Source of the DNA: Micromonospora matsumotoense
GTDB lineage: Bacteria > Actinomycetota > Actinomycetes > Mycobacteriales > Micromonosporaceae
NCBI RefSeq assembly: GCF_900091525.1
Contig: NZ_FMCU01000018.1
Span: 62,001 to 126,000, forward strand
Length of the DNA stretch: 64,000 nt
Reading direction: 5' to 3'
Below are positions 25,785-34,781 of this stretch, one piece after another. The notes under the pieces were generated by a model. That model made no database searches. It was not told the origin of the DNA and worked only from the letters and a program-made list of their open reading frames with translations. Numbering within the stretch: position 1 is the first letter of the stretch; each line of letters begins with the position of its first letter. A program made the translations under genes and the position numbers.

Positions 25785-25820
25785 GGGGGTCCGGGCCGGC
25801 GCAAGCCGGTGCGGGCCCCC
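25785..25820 (+). terminator. GC-rich hairpin after the LolA-like gene
   Basis: A 16-base stem (25785-25800 with 25805-25820, a few mismatches) closes on a GCAA tetraloop, 20 bases after the stop. Best read as a rho-independent-type terminator without T-run. Confidence 0.7.
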
Positions 25821-25994
25821 GTCGGCATGTCCGGGCCCGGCCGACAGCCATGACCCAGGCCGGTGGGAGCCGGAGCGGGAGCGACCGCGCGGGGCCAGCG
25901 ACCCGAACGGGGCCGGGCCGGGGTTGCCGGTCGGGCGAAGGCTTGGTGGGGGGCCGCCGCAGGCGGTATCTTGAACAGTTCCCGAAATGCAAAG

Positions 25995-26018
25995 TGGAAT
26001 GGCCGCAGAGCCATTCCA
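25995..26018. promoter_or_regulatory. inverted repeat upstream of helR
   Basis: TGGAATGGC-CGCAGA-GCCATTCCA is a perfect inverted repeat with 9-base arms, 29 bases before the TTG start. The flanks (GATTCTAATCTATGAGGAG) are AT-rich compared with the rest of the window, as expected for a promoter. It could be an operator or a 5' leader hairpin. It does not look like the rifamycin-associated element as I remember it. Confidence 0.6.
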
Positions 26019-26047
26019 TGCGTGATTCTAATCTATGAGGAGACGGC

Positions 26048-28378
26048 TTGTCAACGCACCCGGACGAGCTGCGGCAACCCGACGACGAGATCGGCCGCGA
26101 GCAGGAGTACGTGTCGATGCTCTACGGCCGGCTGGACGACCTGCGCGAGCAGGCCGGCCGGCGGCTCACCGACGAGCTGCGCGCCGGTGGCGGCGGCACC
26201 CAGCAGGACCGCTCCCAACGCGACAGCGCCGTCCGGATGTACGCCGACCAGGTCGAGCAGTTCTCGGCGGTCGAACAGGGGCTGGCCTTCGGCCGGCTCG
26301 ACGGGGCCGACGGCAGCCGGCACTACGTCGGCCGGATCGGCATCTTCGACACCGACGGCGACTACGACCCGCTGCTGATGGACTGGCGTGCCCCCGCCGC
26401 CCGGCCGTTCTACCTCGCCACCGCCGCCAACCCGCAGGGCATCCGGTTGCGGCGGCACCTGCGCACCCGGGAACGGAAGGTCACCGGCCTCAACGACGAG
26501 GTGCTGGACATCGAGGCGGCCTCCCCCACCGGCCACGAGGAGCTGACCGGCGAGGCGTCCCTGCTCGCCGCGCTCAGCGCCGGCCGGACCGGCCGGATGC
26601 GGGACATCGTCGAGACCATCCAGGTCGAGCAGGACCGGATCATCCGGGCCGACCTGCCCGGGGTGCTGGTGGTGCAGGGCGGCCCCGGCACCGGCAAGAC
26701 GGCCGTCGCGTTGCACCGCGCCGCGTACCTGCTCTACACCCACCGGCAGCAGCTCTCCACCCGGGGCGTGCTGCTGGTCGGGCCGAACGCCACCTTCCTG
26801 CGCTACATCTCGCAGGTGCTGCCGGCACTGGCCGAGACGGGGGTGCTGCTCAGCACCCCCGGCGACCTCTTTCCCGGGGTCAGCGCCCATCGTGCCGAGC
26901 CGGCCCGGACCGCCGCCCTCAAGGGGCGGGCGGTGCTGGCCGAGGTGCTCGCCGCCGCCGTCCGGGACCGGCAGTGGGTGCCCGACGACCCGCTGGAGAT
27001 CGAGTTGCCCCAGCGGGAGATGCTGCGGCTGGACCCGGAGACGGTACGCCAGGCCCGCGACCGGGTCCGGCGCACCGATCGCCCGCACAACCTGGCCCGC
27101 GCGCTGTTCGACATCGAGATCGTGCACGCCCTCGCCGACCAGGTCGCCGAGCGGATCGGCGCCGATCCGCTCGGCGGGGAGAACCTGCTGGAGGAGGCGG
27201 ACCGCGCCGAGATCCGCCGGGAGCTGCGCGAGGAACCGGAGGTCACCGCCGCGCTGGACCGGCTCTGGCCGGTGCTCACCCCGCAACGGCTGCTCGCCGA
27301 CCTGTACGCCGCGCCGGAGCGGATCGCCGCCGCCGCGCCGATGCTCACCGACGACGAGCGCGCCCTGCTGCACCGCCCGGCGGGCGACGGCTGGACGCCG
27401 GCCGACGTGCCGCTGCTGGACGAAGCCGCCGAGCTGCTCGGCGAGGACGAGCGGGCCGCCGCCGCCCGCCGGGAACGCATCCGCTCCTTCCAACGCGAGT
27501 ACGCCGAGGGTGTGCTGGAGATCGCCCGGGGCTCCCGCTCGATCGACGTGGAGGACGAGGCCGAAGGCGGTGAGATCCTCGGTGTCACCGACCTGATCGA
27601 CGCCGACCGGCTGCTGGAACGGCAGGAGGAGAGCGACCGGCTGACCACCGCGCAGCGGGCCGCCGCCGACCGGCGTTGGGCGTTCGGGCACGTCATCGTG
27701 GACGAGGCGCAGGAGTTGACCCCGATGGCCTGGCGGCTGCTGATGCGTCGTTGCCCGAGCCGGTCGATGACCATCGTCGGGGACGTGGCGCAGACCGGCG
27801 CGCTGGCCGGCACCCCGTCCTGGGCCGAGGCGCTGGAGCCGTACGTGGCGCGGCGGTGGCGGCTGGAGGAGCTGACCGTCAGCTACCGCACTCCGGCCGA
27901 GATCATGGCGGTCGCCGCCGAGGTGCTCGCCGGGATCGACCCGGAGCTGCGCCCACCCCGCTCGGTACGCCACAGCGGGGTGCCGCCGTGGGACCGGACG
28001 GTCGCACCGGACCGGCTCGGCGCGGAGCTGGTCGAGGCGGCCCGCCGGGAGGCCGCCGGGCTGGACGGCGGCGGCACGGACTCCCGCCCGGGTGACCGGG
28101 AGGGGCGGCTCGGGGTGATCGTGCCGGCCGGGCGGGCCGACGAGTTGGCGGGCGTCCTGCTGGCCGCACTGCCCGAGGCGGCGGTCGGCGAGCAGCCCGA
28201 GTTGGAGAGCCGGGTGGTGCTGCTCACCGTGGGCCAGGCCAAGGGGCTGGAGTTCGACTCGGTGCTGGTGGTCGACCCGGACGGGATCGTCGCCGAGTCC
28301 CCCCGGGGCCGCAGCGACCTCTATGTCGCGCTGACCCGCGCCACCCAACGCCTGGGGGTGCTCCGCCCCGCCGCCTGA
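26048..28378 (+). CDS. helR: HelD/HelR-type RNA polymerase recycling motor ATPase
   Basis: 776 residues from TTG 26048 (GAGGAG 5 bases upstream). The N-terminus (DDEIGREQEYVSMLYGRLDD ... YVGRIGIFD, LLMDWRAPAARPFYLA) is the HelD-specific arm that enters the polymerase channels. It is followed by UvrD-like helicase modules: Walker A GGPGTGKT (211-218), Walker B VIVDEAQEL (about 549-557), IVGDVAQTG, LTVSYRTPAEIMAV, and LYVALTRATQRLGVL. Class II HelD proteins remove stalled RNA polymerase from DNA. The HelR branch displaces rifamycins and gives tolerance. Assignment to HelR rather than HelD rests on the N-terminal pattern and remains to be tested. It stands alone, with a palindrome upstream and a strong terminator after. 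Confidence 0.88.
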   Translation: MSTHPDELRQPDDEIGREQEYVSMLYGRLDDLREQAGRRLTDELRAGGGGTQQDRSQRDSAVRMYADQVEQFSAVEQGLAFGRLDGADGSRHYVGRIGIFDTDGDYDPLLMDWRAPAARPFYLATAANPQGIRLRRHLRTRERKVTGLNDEVLDIEAASPTGHEELTGEASLLAALSAGRTGRMRDIVETIQVEQDRIIRADLPGVLVVQGGPGTGKTAVALHRAAYLLYTHRQQLSTRGVLLVGPNATFLRYISQVLPALAETGVLLSTPGDLFPGVSAHRAEPARTAALKGRAVLAEVLAAAVRDRQWVPDDPLEIELPQREMLRLDPETVRQARDRVRRTDRPHNLARALFDIEIVHALADQVAERIGADPLGGENLLEEADRAEIRRELREEPEVTAALDRLWPVLTPQRLLADLYAAPERIAAAAPMLTDDERALLHRPAGDGWTPADVPLLDEAAELLGEDERAAAARRERIRSFQREYAEGVLEIARGSRSIDVEDEAEGGEILGVTDLIDADRLLERQEESDRLTTAQRAAADRRWAFGHVIVDEAQELTPMAWRLLMRRCPSRSMTIVGDVAQTGALAGTPSWAEALEPYVARRWRLEELTVSYRTPAEIMAVAAEVLAGIDPELRPPRSVRHSGVPPWDRTVAPDRLGAELVEAARREAAGLDGGGTDSRPGDREGRLGVIVPAGRADELAGVLLAALPEAAVGEQPELESRVVLLTVGQAKGLEFDSVLVVDPDGIVAESPRGRSDLYVALTRATQRLGVLRPAA

Positions 28379-28422
28379 CCCACCGCCTGGTCCGGACCAC
28401 CCGCGAGATCGGGCGTGAGACG

Positions 28423-28462
28423 CGGATGTCGTGGCCTCCCCGGCGGAAGGCCACGACATCCG
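28423..28462. terminator. bidirectional hairpin terminator after helR
   Basis: A perfect 15-base stem (28423-28437 with 28448-28462; core GGATGTCGTGGCCT) and a 10-base loop. It lies between the convergent ends of helR (28378) and the next minus-strand gene (28551) and can serve both. Confidence 0.8.
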
Positions 28463-28550
28463 TGGTCGCGGGTCGTCGGGGCGATCGGCCCGGTGACCGG
28501 GGCGGGCCCGGCCGCACCGGGCCGGGCGACCCACCCCACCTCCGATGGTG

Positions 28551-28964
28551 TCAGTCGTCGGAGAAGTCACCGATCTCGACGGCACTGGCGGACTGGTCGC
28601 TGACGGGGCCGCCGGTCGGGGTGCTCAGGCCACCGGTGGTGGCGTCGCCGGTGGTGGTCGGGGCGACCTTGCCCGGGTGCCGCCCGGGCTGCCGGGCCAC
28701 CCGCCGCACGCTGGCCGGGCCGGCGGTGCCGCCGGTGGTGGTCACCGCCCCCTGGCCCCGGGTCGGGCCACCGTCGCGCAGCACCTCCGGGTCGATCGGC
28801 ACGTCGGCCACGTCGTCCGGGTCGTCCTCCTGGATGGCTCTGGTCACGTCGACCTGGGGCACGGTCACCTCGTCGAGCGCCCCGGGGCCGTACACCCCGG
28901 CGGTGAGCCGTTCCTCGGCCGCACGGGTGGAGTTCCGCATCACGTCGTCGTCGCGCACGTCCAT
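28551..28964 (-). CDS. hypothetical acidic protein
   Basis: 137 residues from ATG 28964 (GAGG only two bases upstream; ATG 28940 is an alternative). The N-terminal half is acidic (DVTRAIQEDDPDDVADVPID). The C-terminal half is Thr/Gly/Pro-rich and disordered (TTTGDATTGGLSTPTGGPVS) and ends SAVEIGDFSDD. No domain is recognised. Codon use fits a real gene. Divergent from the small membrane gene at 29369. Confidence 0.5.
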   Translation of the reverse strand: MDVRDDDVMRNSTRAAEERLTAGVYGPGALDEVTVPQVDVTRAIQEDDPDDVADVPIDPEVLRDGGPTRGQGAVTTTGGTAGPASVRRVARQPGRHPGKVAPTTTGDATTGGLSTPTGGPVSDQSASAVEIGDFSDD

Positions 28965-29105
28965 CACCTCGCAGAGTCTCGGCGGAACCCGCTGCGTGCC
29001 CGGGGTCCGGACGACCAAACACCGCCCCCCGCCGCCGGAAACCAGGTTGGCACCCAACGGTCGAGGTGCCGGTCCGCACCCCGGCGGCGCGCGGGCCGCA
29101 CCCAC

Positions 29106-29154
29106 CCCGGTCCGCGCACGGCCCGCACCCCACCCCGGCCGTGCGCGGACCGGG
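29106..29154. repeat. 18-bp perfect inverted repeat in a divergent intergenic region
   Basis: Arms 29106-29123 and 29137-29154 (core CCGGTCCGCGCACGGCC and its complement) with a 13-base C-rich loop. The surrounding 404-base gap (28965-29368) lies between divergent genes and holds no gene I can support, so the hairpin is not an ordinary end-of-gene terminator. It repeats the motif CGCACCCC on both sides. Confidence 0.75.
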
Positions 29155-29368
29155 CCTGCGTCGGCGAGGCGTCGCCGCGTACCACGGTCTGGGCACCGGA
29201 GGGCGGGCCCGGCGGCGGCGGATTTTCGGCCGGAAGCCGGTGTTACCTGCTCACCGTCGGGGGGTAGACCCAGGGTGCCCCCGCCACAGCAGGCGAACCG
29301 TGCCGTGGCCGACCGCGGTAGCGGGGCGAGGGAAGCGCAGGTACTCATCAAATCCTGAGGAGGACCAG

Positions 29369-29746
29369 ATGAGCACGCAGGCCGCATCCACCAGGCCCAT
29401 GAACCGGCCGATGCAGGACACCGCCCAGCGCAACGCCATGATGAACGAGCAGACCCGGCAGATGCCGGCGATGCACGACGGGCACCGGGAGCCGATGCCG
29501 TCGCCGGGTACGGAGACCAAGCAGTCGTTCCTGACGACCGAGTTCTGGGTGTACGCCGCCGCAGTCGCGGTCGTGGTGATCTCCGCCTTCTGGCGTGGTA
29601 CCGCCACGAACGGGCTGAACATCAACAACCCGACGCAGGCGTGGTGGTTCCTGACCGCCCTGACCGGCGCCTACCTGGTGAGCCGGGGCCTGGCGAAGGC
29701 GGGTTCGGCGCGGCGTTCCGGCGCGGAGCGCAAGGGTCGTCGCTGA
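29369..29746 (+). CDS. small membrane protein, unknown function
   Basis: 125 residues; GAGGAGG is well placed before ATG 29369. A Met/Gln-rich cytoplasmic N-terminus of about 50 residues (NRPMQDTAQRNAMMNEQTRQ) is followed by two transmembrane helices (FWVYAAAVAVVVISAFW and AWWFLTALTGAYLVSRGLA) and a basic tail (RRSGAERKGRR). A conserved-looking loop, NGLNINNPTQAW, joins the helices. Not recognised beyond being a typical actinobacterial small membrane protein. A perfect terminator follows 35 bases after the stop. Confidence 0.75.
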   Translation: MSTQAASTRPMNRPMQDTAQRNAMMNEQTRQMPAMHDGHREPMPSPGTETKQSFLTTEFWVYAAAVAVVVISAFWRGTATNGLNINNPTQAWWFLTALTGAYLVSRGLAKAGSARRSGAERKGRR

Positions 29747-29781
29747 CCGTAGCTGACCCGAGCAGCGCAAGCTGCTGAGGA

Positions 29782-29815
29782 CGATGGCCCCCGGGATTCC
29801 TCCCGGGGGCCATCG
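29782..29815 (+). terminator. perfect hairpin terminator
   Basis: 15-base perfect arms (CGATGGCCCCCGGGA at 29782-29796 and its complement at 29801-29815) with a TTCC loop. It ends the small membrane gene; the convergent Spo0M gene ends at 29914. Confidence 0.85.
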
Positions 29816-29913
29816 CTGGTCCACGTGACCGCCGAGCGCGGTCCAGCCGTCACGACGTCTCCACACCGGACCGGCGACCCGCCCGACGAGGGTCCGCCGG
29901 ACCTGACCTCAGT

Positions 29914-30897
29914 TCACTCGTCGCCGCCGAAGTCGCCGCCGTCGTCACCCTCGAAGGCGTCCTCGATCAGTTCGCCGGCGACCAGGCCACCGGCGACACC
30001 GAGGGCCGCGCCGGCCACCACGCCGCCCATCCCCGGGCCCCGGCCGTGGTGGCCGTGACCCTTGCCGTGCACCGGGTAGCCGTGGGTGGGGGCGCCGTAC
30101 CCGGAGGAGGCCCGCAGGTTGCCGTACGTGGAGGTGGTCTCCCGCAGCCAGCCGTCCACGACCTGGACCCAGTCGACCCGGTCGACGTCGGCGTGCGAGA
30201 CGGTGTAGCGGCCGAACACGTCGTGCCCGGAGCTGAGGAAGCCACCCCGCTTGTCGCACTCCAGCACCACCTCGACCCCGTGCGGGCTGGTCACGAAGGT
30301 CAGCTCCAGCTCGGTGATGGCCTGCGCGTACTGAGGTGCGGCGAAGAACTCGATCTCCTGGTAGAACGGCAGCGTCTGCTGGGAGCCCCGGATGTGGCCC
30401 CGCTCCAGGTCGGCGTGCTTGAACCGGAAACCGAGCTGCTGGAACGCGCCCAGGATCTGCTCGTGCACCGGCAGCGGGTGCACGTTGACCTGGTCGAGGT
30501 CGCTCTTGTCGACCGCGCGGGCGATCGCCAGCTCGGTACGCAGCCCCATGGTCATGCCGTGCAGGCGCTGGCCGTAGACGTCGGTGATCGGGGTCTCCCA
30601 CGGCACCGGCAGCTGGAACGGGATGGCGAGCTGCTGCTTCGGGGCGAGCTGGAGCGGGCCGCTGACCACCATCCGGTGGAACTCCATGACGCCGGCGTAC
30701 TCGCTGTCACCGCCCTCGATCTCGACCCGGGTGACCAGCCCGATGACGACCTGCTCGATGTTGGCGGGGGCGTCCCCGCCGACCAGGTTCACGTTGCCGT
30801 CGAGGGTCAGGCCGGGCCGGGTGTTCGGGTTGGCCAGGACGGTGTCGACGCTGGGCCCACCCACGCCGAACGCGCTCAGCATCTTCTTGAAGACCAT
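29914..30897 (-). CDS. Spo0M-family sporulation/arrestin-fold protein
   Basis: 327 residues; ATG 30897 has GGGAG 5 bases upstream. The N-terminal 240 residues are the SpoOM family: MVFKKMLSAFGVGGPSVDTV, PGLTLDGNVNLVGGDAPANI, AIPFQLPVPWETPITD, and FRFKHADLERGHIRGSQQTL, a double beta-sandwich (arrestin-like) fold. The last 85 residues are a Gly/His-rich tail (PVHGKGHGHHGRGPGMGG) with a short hydrophobic glycine-zipper (VVAGAALGVAGGLVAGELIE) and an acidic end. Spo0M in Bacillus affects sporulation and cell-shape proteins; the actinomycete role is less clear. Confidence 0.88.
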   Translation of the reverse strand: MVFKKMLSAFGVGGPSVDTVLANPNTRPGLTLDGNVNLVGGDAPANIEQVVIGLVTRVEIEGGDSEYAGVMEFHRMVVSGPLQLAPKQQLAIPFQLPVPWETPITDVYGQRLHGMTMGLRTELAIARAVDKSDLDQVNVHPLPVHEQILGAFQQLGFRFKHADLERGHIRGSQQTLPFYQEIEFFAAPQYAQAITELELTFVTSPHGVEVVLECDKRGGFLSSGHDVFGRYTVSHADVDRVDWVQVVDGWLRETTSTYGNLRASSGYGAPTHGYPVHGKGHGHHGRGPGMGGVVAGAALGVAGGLVAGELIEDAFEGDDGGDFGGDE

Positions 30898-30969
30898 CGG
30901 AACTCCCGCTTCACGGTCGGCGCGTACTCCACCGTGGAGCACGCACGGTTACCCGGCGCACCCTAACTG

Positions 30970-32229
30970 CTAGGGCTGTGAAGTGACTGAGAAGCCACGC
31001 CGGGGCCGGGCCAGCACCAGCAGCACCCCGGACGCCGCCACGAAGAAGACCGCCATGGCCGCCGCCAACGGCAGCAGGCTCGCGTACCCGAGGAGACCGG
31101 TCAGCGGCGTGACCAGCGCGCCGGCCAGGAAGCCCAGACCACCCTGGAGCGCGGCGGCGGTGCCGGCGGAATGCCGGCCGGCCTCCTGTGCCAGCGCGGT
31201 GGTCGCCGGCAGCGTGAGGCCCATCCCGGTCACCACGACGGCGAGCAACGCCCACGGCACGGCCAACGGCGGCGCGGTCTGCCGGTCGACGAGGGCCACG
31301 ACGAGCAGGGCGAGGGTCGCCACCGTGGACGCCCCCACCCCGGCGGCCCGCAGCGGGCCGGCCCCGAGCCGCGTCACCAGCACCCGGAAGAGCAGCCCGG
31401 CCCCGGCCATGCCGGCGGCGTTGGTGGCGAAGATGAGCGTGTAGCGGGCCTCGTCCATCCGGTAGACCGTCTGGAAGACGAACGACGACCCACCGATGTA
31501 GGTGAAGAAGCCGGCGATCGCGAGGCACAGCACGGTGAGGTGGGTGAGGAACCCCCGGTCGCGCAGCAGCCCGGCCATCCGCCCGACCGCCTCGCGCGGG
31601 CCGCCCGCCTGCCGGCGGTGCGCGGGCAGCGTCTCCGGCAGCCCGACCAGCGCGGCCACCGCCATCGCCGCGCCCAGCCCGGTGAGGGCGAGGAACACGG
31701 TACGCCAGTCCCCGTGGTCGAGGATCACTCCGCCGACGGCGGGCGCCAGCACCGGGCCGAGGAAGGTCACCGAGGCGATGCTGCCGAACCGGGCGGCGGC
31801 CTGTGTGCCCTGCCAGGCGTCGGTCACCATCGCCCGGCCCAGCGCCACTCCGGTGCCGGCGGCGATCCCCTGGCCGAGTCGGGCCAGCACCAGCACCCCG
31901 CCGCTGGAGGCGACCACGCAGAGCAGCGACAGCAGCGTGAAGCTCAGCGTGCTCACCAGGACGATGCCGCGTCGGCCCCGGACGTCACTGACCGGGCCGA
32001 GCAGGAGCTGACCGGCGGCCATCCCGATGATGAACGCGGTCAGGGTCAACTGGGCCACGGTCGCGCTGGTGTCCAGGGAGCGCCGCAGCTCGGGCAGGGC
32101 GGCGAGGTACGCGTCGGTGGCGAACGGCCCGACCCCGGTCAGCAGCACCAGCGCCACCATGGACGGCGTGCCCGCCGGCCGACGGGGCCGGTGCGGCGTG
32201 GACGGCTTCTTGACCTGCGGCTGTGTCAC
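30970..32229 (-). CDS. Bcr/CflA-family MFS drug efflux transporter
   Basis: 419 residues from GTG 32229 (AGGG upstream). Twelve hydrophobic helices. The opening VALVLLTGVGPFATDAYLAA with PELRRSLDTSATVAQLTLTA is the Bcr/CflA signature, and GPVSDVRGRRGIVLVS is the MFS loop 2-3 motif. Members expel bicyclomycin, chloramphenicol, sulfonamides or amino acids by proton antiport. The frame is open upstream to 32361, but the extra residues are Arg-rich and lack a ribosome site. Confidence 0.88.
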   Translation of the reverse strand: MTQPQVKKPSTPHRPRRPAGTPSMVALVLLTGVGPFATDAYLAALPELRRSLDTSATVAQLTLTAFIIGMAAGQLLLGPVSDVRGRRGIVLVSTLSFTLLSLLCVVASSGGVLVLARLGQGIAAGTGVALGRAMVTDAWQGTQAAARFGSIASVTFLGPVLAPAVGGVILDHGDWRTVFLALTGLGAAMAVAALVGLPETLPAHRRQAGGPREAVGRMAGLLRDRGFLTHLTVLCLAIAGFFTYIGGSSFVFQTVYRMDEARYTLIFATNAAGMAGAGLLFRVLVTRLGAGPLRAAGVGASTVATLALLVVALVDRQTAPPLAVPWALLAVVVTGMGLTLPATTALAQEAGRHSAGTAAALQGGLGFLAGALVTPLTGLLGYASLLPLAAAMAVFFVAASGVLLVLARPRRGFSVTSQP

Positions 32230-32425
32230 CCGTCGGACCCTAGTCGCGGGATCGGTCCGGCGCGGGGTCCCGTGGTGGCCGGTGTCTCCGATCCAGTCCG
32301 CCCCCCGGCGGCGGTGATCGGCACGCCTCGGCTCCCCGTTCGCTTGACAGGAGCTGGCCATACTGGGGCGGTGGAGTTACCGGACCACTACGGAATGGAA
32401 TTTCCTTCGATGGACGGAGGCCGAC

Positions 32426-32635
32426 ATGCGTTGGCTCATGATCCTGATCCTCGTGGTGGGAGCTGCCGCCGCCGTCTGGCTGTGGCGTCGCGCCCGACAG
32501 GCGTCGATCGACCCCGACCGGCGGATTCTCGACCAGCAGGCGTCGGCCGAGGCCCGGACCCGGCTCGACGAACACCGCAACCGCACTGACGGCAGCGGCA
32601 CCGGCAGCGGTGGGGTCGGCGGCTGGAGCCAGTAG
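32426..32635 (+). CDS. small single-pass membrane protein
   Basis: 69 residues; GGAGG lies 6 bases before ATG 32426. One N-terminal helix (WLMILILVVGAAAAVWLW), a basic stop-transfer RRARQ, then a charged helix (DPDRRILDQQASAEARTRLD) and a Gly/Ser tail. Not recognised. Confidence 0.65.
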   Translation: MRWLMILILVVGAAAAVWLWRRARQASIDPDRRILDQQASAEARTRLDEHRNRTDGSGTGSGGVGGWSQ

Positions 32636-32651
32636 GGACCGTCTGCCCCGC

Positions 32652-32925
32652 CTATCCGGCGTCGTCGGTGAGCAGTCCGCGCAGGACGCTGCGTACCGTC
32701 GTCTCGAAGAGGTCGCGGGGCGCGGACGGTGACGGATCGGTGATGGCGGCGACCAGGTTCGGGTACGCCGCCAGGTCGATGCCGGCGAAGCCGACCCGCG
32801 GGGCGGCGGACTCCTGGCGGGCGAACAGCGACGTCACCCCGGTCATCATGGCGATCGCCTCGAACTTGGTGGTGGTCGCCGCCGGAACCGGCCGCAGGAC
32901 GGCCAGGCAGTGGTCGAACCAGCGT
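32652..32925 (-). pseudogene. TetR-family regulator remnant (C-terminal)
   Basis: The stretch WFDHCLAVLRPVPAATTTKF ... DLFETTVRSVLRGLLTDDAG is the ligand-binding end of a TetR/AcrR repressor. Upstream of about 32925 the homology stops; no HTH is found in any frame, and the plus strand begins a headless hydrolase within 60 bases. The gene has lost its 5' half. Confidence 0.65.
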
Positions 32926-32982
32926 GCACGACCACGATGCCCGGCCCGCTGCCGATGGAGTGGAGCACGATCTCGCGGTGGC

Positions 32983-33728
32983 GTCACCATCGAGGTCTAC
33001 CGCCGGCTGGCAGCGCGGTTGGCCGACCGGTTCACCGTGCACCTCTACAACCGTCGCGGCCGGGCCGACGCGGCGGCCCGCGCCGAGCCCTACGACGGCG
33101 ACCAGGACGTCGACGACCTCGCCACGCTGCTGACCGCCACCGGGGTCCGCAACGTGCTCGGCCACAGCGGCGGCGGCTTCGTGGCCCTGCGCGCCGCCGC
33201 CCGTGGGTTGCCGATCGACCGGCTCGCCCTCTATGACGCGGCGGTCCAGGTCAACGGCCTGTTCCCCCTCGACTGGGTGCCCGCCGCCCGCGAGGCGTCA
33301 CACGCGGGCGACATCGCCCGCGCCCTGGCGCTCACCGGGGCCGGCCTCAACACCCACTCGGCCGCGCCGCGCCTGCCACTGGCCGTGCGGATCGCCATCT
33401 GCCGGTTGTTCCTGCGTACGACGATCGGGCGCACCATGGGCGAGTTGCTGCCGACCACCCTGGACGAGAGCATGTTGATCCCGCAGCACGACAGCTCGCC
33501 GCAGCGGTGGGCCGGCATCACCGCCGAGGTGCTGCCGGCCTACGGCAGCAGCGGGCCGCCCTACTACCGGCCGACCAACGAGGCGCTGGCCCGGGTCATG
33601 CCGCACGCCGCACGTTGGCGGTGCCCCGCGCCGGCCACGACGCGCTCAACCGCGCCCCGCGACACCTGCTCGATGCGCTCGCCGACTTTCTTCACCACCC
33701 CGGCGCCGCGCAGCGGACCCGCTCGTGA
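32983..33728 (+). pseudogene. alpha/beta hydrolase remnant (5' truncated, frameshifted)
   Basis: The body (YRRLAARLADRFTVHLYNRR, VLGHSGGGFVALRAAARGLP, with nucleophile Ser in GHSGGG) is a normal alpha/beta hydrolase, but the first strands and oxyanion loop before it are missing. Near 33610 the match leaves its frame and continues in another as TLAVPRAGHDALNRAPRHLL, containing the catalytic His, then DALADFLHHPGAAQRTRS and a stop at 33726-33728. A single-base indel therefore breaks the gene. It and the TetR remnant face away from each other. Confidence 0.75.
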
Positions 33729-33850
33729 CCAGCCGACAGCATCCGCACGCTGCCCCGGAGACGGTTCCCGGCACGCGGGAGCCACCAGGGCGGGGGCCAG
33801 CGGGTCGCCGGGGCGGGAGCCGGGGACGGCCGGCCACCGCCACGAGCGGG

Positions 33851-34771
33851 TCAGGCGTGCGGCCCGCCTGCTGCCGGTCGGCCGCCGAGGAAGCCCTCCA
33901 GGGCTTCGGTGAACCGGGCCGGCTGCTCCTCGGCGGCGTAGTGGCCGCAGTCGTCGATGATCACCTCGGTGACGTCGTCGGCCGCCAGTCGCATCGTCTG
34001 GGCGACCAGTGCGCCACTGTAGAGCGCGCCGCCGATGGCGAGCACCGGCAGCGTCAGCCGGGTCTTCGCGCGCTGCGCGTTCTGCGCGATCGTCTCGTCC
34101 AGCGCCCGGTAGTACCCGAAGCTCGCCCGCAGCCCGCGCGGGTCCGCGACGATCGCCTCGACGTAGACGTCGACCGCATACCCGGGGATAGCGGTCGGGG
34201 TGGCGGCCTTCTTGGCGAACTGGTAGCCGAAGAAAAGCCGTTCCCGCCCCCGGACCAGCTCCTCGTTGAGATCGTCGAGCCGGTTGAAACCGAAGTGCCA
34301 GAGCCGCTGGCTGACTGCGGCCGGGCTGAAGACCGACGGGGTCGGCGTGAGCCCGGGGATGATCGCGTCGACGACGGCGAGCCGGCCCACCCGCCCGGGG
34401 TGGTCGGCGGCGAGGGCGTACCCGGTCCACATGCCGATGTCGTGGCCGACCACGTCGAACCGGTCGTGGCCCAGCGCGGCCATCAGGGCGACCAGGTCGG
34501 CGGCCAGCGTGCCGGCGTCGTACCCGGCGTCGGGCTTGTCGGAGAGCCCGGACCCGCGCGGGTCGACGGCGACGACGGTGTGCGTACGGGCGAGGGCGGG
34601 CATCACCTTGCGCCAGGCGTACCAGGTCTGCGGCCACCCGCCGACCAGCAGCAGCGGCGGGCCGTCCCCGCCGGTGACCGCGTGCAGCCGCAGCCCGTCC
34701 AGCTCGACGAGCCGGCTGGTGAAGACGTCGGTGAACCCGGCGGGCAGCCGCAGCGAACTCAAGGTTGTCAT
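33851..34771 (-). CDS. alpha/beta-fold hydrolase, epoxide hydrolase type
   Basis: 306 residues from ATG 34771 (in-frame ATGs at 34783 and 34789 are possible). Features: oxyanion motif VGGWPQTWYAWR, VDPRGSGLSDKPDAGYD, nucleophile Asp in VVGHDIGMWTG (Asp rather than Ser, as in epoxide hydrolases and haloalkane dehalogenases), and catalytic His in IDDCGHYAAEEQP. Cap-domain residues FGFNRLDDLNEELVRGRERL follow. It is divergent from a TetR gene across a compact palindromic control region, so expression is likely ligand-induced. Confidence 0.88.
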   Translation of the reverse strand: MTTLSSLRLPAGFTDVFTSRLVELDGLRLHAVTGGDGPPLLLVGGWPQTWYAWRKVMPALARTHTVVAVDPRGSGLSDKPDAGYDAGTLAADLVALMAALGHDRFDVVGHDIGMWTGYALAADHPGRVGRLAVVDAIIPGLTPTPSVFSPAAVSQRLWHFGFNRLDDLNEELVRGRERLFFGYQFAKKAATPTAIPGYAVDVYVEAIVADPRGLRASFGYYRALDETIAQNAQRAKTRLTLPVLAIGGALYSGALVAQTMRLAADDVTEVIIDDCGHYAAEEQPARFTEALEGFLGGRPAAGGPHA

Positions 34772-34781
34772 GCCGGCGACC

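Noticed and set aside
25785..25820. Possible rifamycin-associated element near helR
   Set aside because: The GC hairpin directly follows the LolA-like stop and does not fit the RAE as I remember it; better explained as a terminator. A profile search would decide.
26051..28585. 844-codon minus-strand frame opposite helR
   Set aside because: Antisense shadow; no domain, composition follows helR third positions.
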